Assembly: GCA_028289345.1 (NCBI GenBank)
Contig: JANQQL010000031.1
Coordinates: 186,001 to 250,000 of the forward strand
DNA: 64,000 nucleotides
Direction: 5' to 3'
Source of the DNA: Planctomycetota bacterium
GTDB lineage: Bacteria > Planctomycetota > B15-G4 > SIAN01
This document shows positions 61,247-64,000 of this stretch, one piece after another (the first letter of the stretch is position 1; each line of letters begins with the position of its first letter). The notes under the pieces were generated by a model that saw only the letters and a program-made list of their open reading frames with translations, searched no databases and was not told the DNA's origin. The translations under genes and the position numbers were made by a program.

Positions 61247-62395
61247 TCAAATTGGTCGCGCTCGCGACGAGCGGGGCGTCCTCGACGAGAGAAAGTGCCG
61301 GGCAAGTGCCCACCAACCACGGAGCGCCCCATTCAAGGTCGCTTCGAAGGTGCGGCGCCACTTGCCACTGTTGACCATCGGTGCGTGGGTCAACGAGCGA
61401 TTCGCCAGGAGCGAGCGGTCATTCACGATGCGCCGACTTTGAATCTCGCGTCGCTGCCGAAGAAGATGCCGAAGCTTTCGAGCTAGGTCGACCTTGCCCT
61501 TGCAGTATGCCCCCAGGTTGCCTTGCAACGTCGCGAACGCGATCCAAACTAGTTCGTAGGCGAGGATGCCGGGCATGCCCCAGAACAGCGCCGCGAACGA
61601 ATGGTTGCGCAGCAACACCATCCAGCGATTGCGGCTGTGCAGAAATGCTCTCCGAGCCGGGTACTTCGGCCCTTCCCGGTAGGAAATCCCGGGAGTCCCT
61701 TCGCGGTGATACACCAAAGCTTCGGGCACCCGGCGAATGCGATGGCCGGCCGAGCGCAATCGGTACGAGAGGTCATGATCTTCGAACAGGATGAAGAAGG
61801 CCGGATCGTAGCCCCCCACCTCGAGCAAGGTCGGTCGGTGGAGCAAAAGCGCCATCGAGATCGCGCCGTCGATGTCTGTGGGTTTTTCTGCCTCTTCGGG
61901 AATCGGAGCGAAGAAGTGGTCCAGGGACAACAAGCCGACGTAGTGAAAGAAGCCACCGTCGTAATGGATCCTCGAGCGATCGCTATCGAAGACCGCGCGT
62001 GGCATCAACACCGCCGGCGGCGTGCCCTCGCGTTCCGTGCGCTGGAGCTCCTCCCAAAGGAGCTGCAAGGTGCGTGGCTCCAAGATCACGTCAGAGTCGA
62101 CTTGCAGGACCCACTCCGACTCGGCTTCTTGCAGTCCCCGATTCCGCACCGGACCCGGGCCGTCATTGCTGCCCATGTCCACCACCCGAACGTCGGGGAA
62201 TCGCTCACGAATTCGGGCAACGCTGTCGTCTGTCGAGGCATTGTCGTAGACCACGATCTGATCGATCGTCGCAGTCTGATCCTTGAGCGCCTGGAGGCAG
62301 TCCAGCACGACCTCGCCACCGTTGTAGTTGCACACGGTGGCGACCAGAGGCTTGTCGGACCCCGCCTTTTCGGGAGCCGTTCTGGGCTCAACCAT
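61247..62395 (-). CDS. GT2 glycosyltransferase with C-terminal membrane segment
   Basis: ATG 62395 with AAGGGTG seven bases upstream. GT-A core: ATVCNYNGGEVVLDCLQALK, IVVYDNASTDDSVARI, GSNDGPGPVRNRGLQEA, WVLQVDSDVILEP (metal site) and AFFILFEDHDLSYRLRSAG (base motif). Downstream hydrophobic part SFAALFWGMPGILAYELVW suggests one membrane helix. 382 residues. Tail is basic and low-complexity. Confidence 0.87.
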   Translation of the reverse strand: MVEPRTAPEKAGSDKPLVATVCNYNGGEVVLDCLQALKDQTATIDQIVVYDNASTDDSVARIRERFPDVRVVDMGSNDGPGPVRNRGLQEAESEWVLQVDSDVILEPRTLQLLWEELQRTEREGTPPAVLMPRAVFDSDRSRIHYDGGFFHYVGLLSLDHFFAPIPEEAEKPTDIDGAISMALLLHRPTLLEVGGYDPAFFILFEDHDLSYRLRSAGHRIRRVPEALVYHREGTPGISYREGPKYPARRAFLHSRNRWMVLLRNHSFAALFWGMPGILAYELVWIAFATLQGNLGAYCKGKVDLARKLRHLLRQRREIQSRRIVNDRSLLANRSLTHAPMVNSGKWRRTFEATLNGALRGWWALARHFLSSRTPRSSRARPI

Positions 62396-62590
62396 CCGAC
62401 ACCCTTGCCGACCCAGTGCGACCCACTCGGGATTCCCAGCGCATCGCCCCTTCGCCCAGTGGCCCCGTCCGGAAACCCTCATCCTTCCGGCCGCTGAGGC
62501 AGCGTCGCCGTGCCCCCCACACCAAGATCGCGACCTGTCGCGGAGCAATGACCGAGGCAACCATCCGGCGAGGAGCAGGAATCATCCGAG

Positions 62591-63517
62591 TTAGCTCAGG
62601 GGAGGACGGAAGTCCGGCGCGGTGCAAACCCGTCGGTGCTTCAAGCAATAGGGCAACAGGGCAAGCGCCGCCAGCGTCGCTTTGAAAGCGACCCAATATC
62701 CTCCCGGTGTTTCCTTCACCGCACGATCCAGACCGATGGTCCCGGTCGCTTCTCCCACGGCGGGTCCGTCCTTCTTGGGAAACAAGGCCTTCTTTGCCAG
62801 CTTCCAGGCCACGCCGACCACATCCCCCCAGCGGCAGTTCTTGAACGCGTAGAGCCAGAAGTTGCGCACGTGGTAGTAGAGACTGCGCTTCCCCGCCTTC
62901 ATGCCGAACGGGGTGCCGTGAAACGTCAACACCTGCGGCGAGAGACGAATTCGAAAGCCGAGGTTCAGAATCCTCGCCGAAAGATCTCGCTCGTTTCCGT
63001 AGATGAAGAAGCGCTCGTCGTAGTATCCAGCCCGCTCGAGAACGTCCCGTCGCACCAGGCTGCCACAGCCCCGGAACGTGGCCAGGTACAGAGATTCCTG
63101 ATCGCTGGTCACCTGCTCCAAGTAACGGTCCGGCATGTTGGGTTCGACCACCTGGGTGGTGACCATGGCCGTCGACTCGGGTTCGGCCTCCAGCTCCTCT
63201 TGCAAAGTTTGCAACCAACGCGGGGGCAGCACGACATCGTCATCGAGGATCGCCACGTAGCGCTGCGTTGCCGCCTTGAATCCGAGGTTGAAGGTTTCGC
63301 AGGCTCCGAAGTCGGAGTGCGGCATTTCGATCAGCTCTGCGTCAGGGAATTCTCGGCGAACCATGTTTCCCGTGCCATCGGTCGAATGGTTGTCGACCAC
63401 GATGACTTGCTCCGCCGGCCGGGTCTGCTCCCCAAGCGCCAGCAAGTTGGCACGCACGTCATCGACCTTGTTCCAGGTGGAGATCACCACGCTGATGGGT
63501 GATTTGGGCGCACTCAT
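62591..63517 (-). CDS. GT2 glycosyltransferase
   Basis: GT-A core: ISVVISTWNKVDDVRANLLAL, VIVVDNHSTDGTGNMV, VAILDDDVVLPPRWL (DDD metal site) and DERFFIYGNERDLSARILNLG. Close in architecture to the preceding GT2 and probably a paralogue. 308 residues. ATG overlaps the stop of the PIG-L gene (ATGA), so they are cotranscribed. Confidence 0.88.
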   Translation of the reverse strand: MSAPKSPISVVISTWNKVDDVRANLLALGEQTRPAEQVIVVDNHSTDGTGNMVRREFPDAELIEMPHSDFGACETFNLGFKAATQRYVAILDDDVVLPPRWLQTLQEELEAEPESTAMVTTQVVEPNMPDRYLEQVTSDQESLYLATFRGCGSLVRRDVLERAGYYDERFFIYGNERDLSARILNLGFRIRLSPQVLTFHGTPFGMKAGKRSLYYHVRNFWLYAFKNCRWGDVVGVAWKLAKKALFPKKDGPAVGEATGTIGLDRAVKETPGGYWVAFKATLAALALLPYCLKHRRVCTAPDFRPPLS

Positions 63518-64000
63518 GATCCGCTCCCATCCACAGCGATGCCCAGGGTCTTCGACAGGGCTTCCAGCCCCGCCCACACTTCGTGCAACCGAGACGGATC
63601 CAGTTCGAGGAACGCTTCCGCATATTGAAACTCAGGCATCTCGATATTCACCGTGCGCGCGTAGGCTCCCGCCAAACATTTGCCGACGATGTCTTGGTAG
63701 CGCTGCTGGCTAGCGAACGAAAGCAAAGATTCCCGTTTGCGCTCCACTCGAGGGGTGATGTCGAGAAGCCAACTCGCCAGAGTGGGATGGTTCACTTCGT
63801 AGCAGGCGAGCACGCATTCGGGCCGAGAACGCCGCACTGCTTCGGCCACGACCCAACAGGTGGCGAGGTGGTCCGGATGGCACTCCAGCGGCGACGGGGC
63901 ATACACGACCGAAGGCGCATGTTGCTCGATCTCGACCCCGACACGCTCGATGGCTTCGTCATTTGCCGGGACGGAACCGTCAGCGAAGCCGAGCCCGACC
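63514..64000 (-). CDS. PIG-L/LmbE-family deacetylase, 5' end beyond window
   Basis: The N-terminus lies past the right edge. The visible part begins VGLGFADGSVPANDEAIERV and contains YAPSPLECHPDHLATCWVV, the second conserved PIG-L motif (HPDH) that helps bind zinc; the first HPDD motif would lie upstream. These enzymes deacetylate N-acetyl-sugars such as GlcNAc-containing lipids or glycan precursors. 162 codons visible. Linked by a four-base overlap to two GT2 genes, which supports glycan or glycolipid assembly. Confidence 0.82.
   Translation of the reverse strand, partial: VGLGFADGSVPANDEAIERVGVEIEQHAPSVVYAPSPLECHPDHLATCWVVAEAVRRSRPECVLACYEVNHPTLASWLLDITPRVERKRESLLSFASQQRYQDIVGKCLAGAYARTVNIEMPEFQYAEAFLELDPSRLHEVWAGLEALSKTLGIAVDGSGS

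Overview
The window is a GC-rich stretch (roughly 60-65% G+C by eye) of a Gram-negative bacterial chromosome. A type IV pilus secretin, beta-barrel and LPS/exopolysaccharide-type genes imply an outer membrane. The mix of a very large RHS protein, a lysine-repeat histone-like protein, YfhO giants and many orphan intergenic repeats would fit Planctomycetota or a neighbouring deep-branching phylum. That is a guess from gene style and cannot be settled without 16S or marker-gene comparison. There is no phage, plasmid or CRISPR signature; the one mobile-type gene is a domesticated-style REP transposase.

Layout. 1-7 kb: a giant RHS-repeat protein on the minus strand whose signal-peptide exon-like start is separated from the body by a one-base frameshift. 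7.3-12.4 kb: pilM-pilN-pilO-pilQ operon ending in a strong terminator. 12.4-16.4 kb: gene-poor stretch with an outer-membrane barrel gene, a small Cys-rich secreted protein and three copies of a large inverted-repeat element whose hairpin arms differ in sequence but stay complementary. 16.4-24.2 kb: a long minus-strand housekeeping run: tRNA-Arg(ACG), tadA, two tRNA-Ser, SRP RNA, dnaX, ybaB, recR, rpoN, truA, hpf, ptsN and ptsH. It combines the Bacillus-like tadA-SRP-dnaX-ybaB-recR order with the rpoN-hpf-ptsN-HPr nitrogen-PTS cluster. 24.5-29.2 kb: H1-like protein, a secreted metallopeptidase divergent from a PadR regulator with a palindromic operator between them, pheA, and a zinc-ribbon membrane protein. 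29.3-33.9 kb: prkA-yeaH-spoVR stress operon.

34-54.3 kb and 61.2-64 kb: cell-surface glycan region with two YfhO-type membrane proteins, a further multi-spanning membrane protein, seven or more glycosyltransferases, a UDP-galactopyranose-mutase-like flavoprotein, two SAM methyltransferases, a signal peptidase and a PIG-L deacetylase. A REP-associated tyrosine transposase flanked by its own inverted REP-like hairpins sits inside it.

54.3-60.6 kb: an aromatic-acid module. A TetR regulator with a palindrome over its own start codon is followed by three overlapping genes for a molybdenum hydroxylase of the 4-hydroxybenzoyl-CoA reductase type. The FAD subunit carries four cysteines at the same spacing, and by my count the same residue numbers, as the extra iron-sulfur cluster of the Thauera enzyme. 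A PaaK-like aryl-CoA ligase lies just downstream. The most unusual items are the covarying inverted-repeat element, the HCR-type reductase module, the SRP RNA with a UGAC instead of GGAA tip loop, and the REP transposase unit.
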